Source of the DNA: Magnolia sinica
Lineage: Eukaryota > Streptophyta > Magnoliopsida > Magnoliales > Magnoliaceae
NCBI RefSeq assembly: GCF_029962835.1
Contig: NC_080584.1
Span: forward strand, 77,776,862-77,840,861
Direction: 5' to 3'
DNA length: 64,000 bases
The notes beneath the pieces are model-generated. The model worked only from the letters and a program-made list of their open reading frames with translations, made no database searches and was not told the DNA's origin. Positions 63,447-64,000 of the stretch are shown here, piece by piece (position 1 is the first letter of the stretch; the number at the start of each line of letters is the position of its first letter). A program made the position numbers and the translations under genes.

Positions 63447-64000
63447 TTTTTTTAATTTTTTTAAAAGACTGCTCATATATTCAATCAGGGCAAAAATTTA
63501 CAAAGCTTCGGGTCTTCCATCAAAAAAAAGGCCAGGGAAGACCTATCGTAAAGGCTGAACAAAAGAAAGAAAAGGAAACAAATGGGAGGGAACCAGGGAA
63601 GGGGCACACATTAAGACTTCCTCTCTCTAATCGCGCCAAGCCCCACCTTGTCAAGGAAAAGGAGGCCCTGCACATGCCGAGGAAGATCAACAGAACAGGG
63701 GAAAAAAGGATGTGGATTGGGACACACTTCCAACTCGAGCAAGACCGTCCGCTGAGCTATTGCCCTCCCTATACGCGTGCTTGAAAATTATTGAGGCGAG
63801 CTCACACAGCCTCTCAATAATGGTTTTCCAACCTTTCCATGTCCATGCAATGTTTGCCCCCTCATTGAAAATCTTAATCACCAAATCCGAATCCGATTCT
63901 ACTATGATATGGTAGAAACCTTTCTCCAAGCATAAAAGGATTCCATCATGAACTGCCCTGAATTCAGCACCAATGTTTGTCATAATTCCATATCCTGAAG
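63447..64000 (-). mobile_element. L1-type LINE, 3' end with RNase H domain, cut by the window edge
   Basis: A 98-codon - strand frame (63687-63983) reads GAEFRAVHDGILLCLEKGF, then IIVESDSDLVIKIF and KHAYREGNSSADGLARVG: the C-terminal RNase H domain found in some plant L1 elements. A short 3' region follows, ending in an A/T-rich run near 63447-63470 (poly-A side on the - strand). The start lies beyond the window. It is related in kind to the RNase H at 35006-35302 but clearly another copy. Confidence 0.75.

Overview
This is nuclear DNA from a flowering plant. It has GT-AG introns, long AT-rich spacers, microsatellites and layered transposon debris. The many short inverted-repeat elements built on GTGGGCCCCAC and ATCATGGTGGG words suggest a magnoliid, but that is impression rather than proof. 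No tRNA, rRNA, CRISPR or organellar gene was seen.

The window is a cluster of G-type lectin (S-domain, SD1-like) receptor kinases. Four S-domain first exons and four kinase halves can be placed. Two complete seven-exon genes can be spliced by hand: one on + (17554-26067, 827 codons) and one on - (50135-57478, 847 codons). Both keep all GT-AG sites, intron phases, the glycine loop, the VAVK lysine, HRD and DFG. The other members are damaged. A + strand kinase half (225-2870) is cut in exon 4 by a CACTA transposon. A lone, uninterrupted S-domain exon (11759-13090, -) has no kinase behind it. A + strand pseudogene (37887-47567) is split by a Ty1/copia element and ends in a LINE.

Layout: 1-224 CACTA end; 225-2870 kinase half; 3096-11658 stacked copia fragments, a Ty3/gypsy-type solo LTR and a LINE; 11659-15250 a block copied from the 55.7-59.2 kb region and carrying the lone S-domain exon; 15.25-17.55 kb upstream DNA of the first complete gene; 17554-26067 that gene; 26293-35647 a second copy of the same transposon stack, with the LINE now reaching its tail; 35.65-37.89 kb a second copy of the upstream DNA; 37887-47567 pseudogene; 47568-49240 LINE plus captured host exons, including a CLC chloride-channel piece; 50135-57478 second complete gene; 57.5-64 kb flank, LTR remnants and an antisense LINE end.

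The cluster grew by tandem duplication of a unit of about 23.3 kb (225-11658 pairs with 23507-34995, nested transposons included), followed by local exchanges, transposon hits and possible gene conversion. The two complete genes would place different S-domain ectodomains at the plasma membrane in front of similar kinases. The broken copies are raw material for recombination or for secreted S-locus-glycoprotein-like products.
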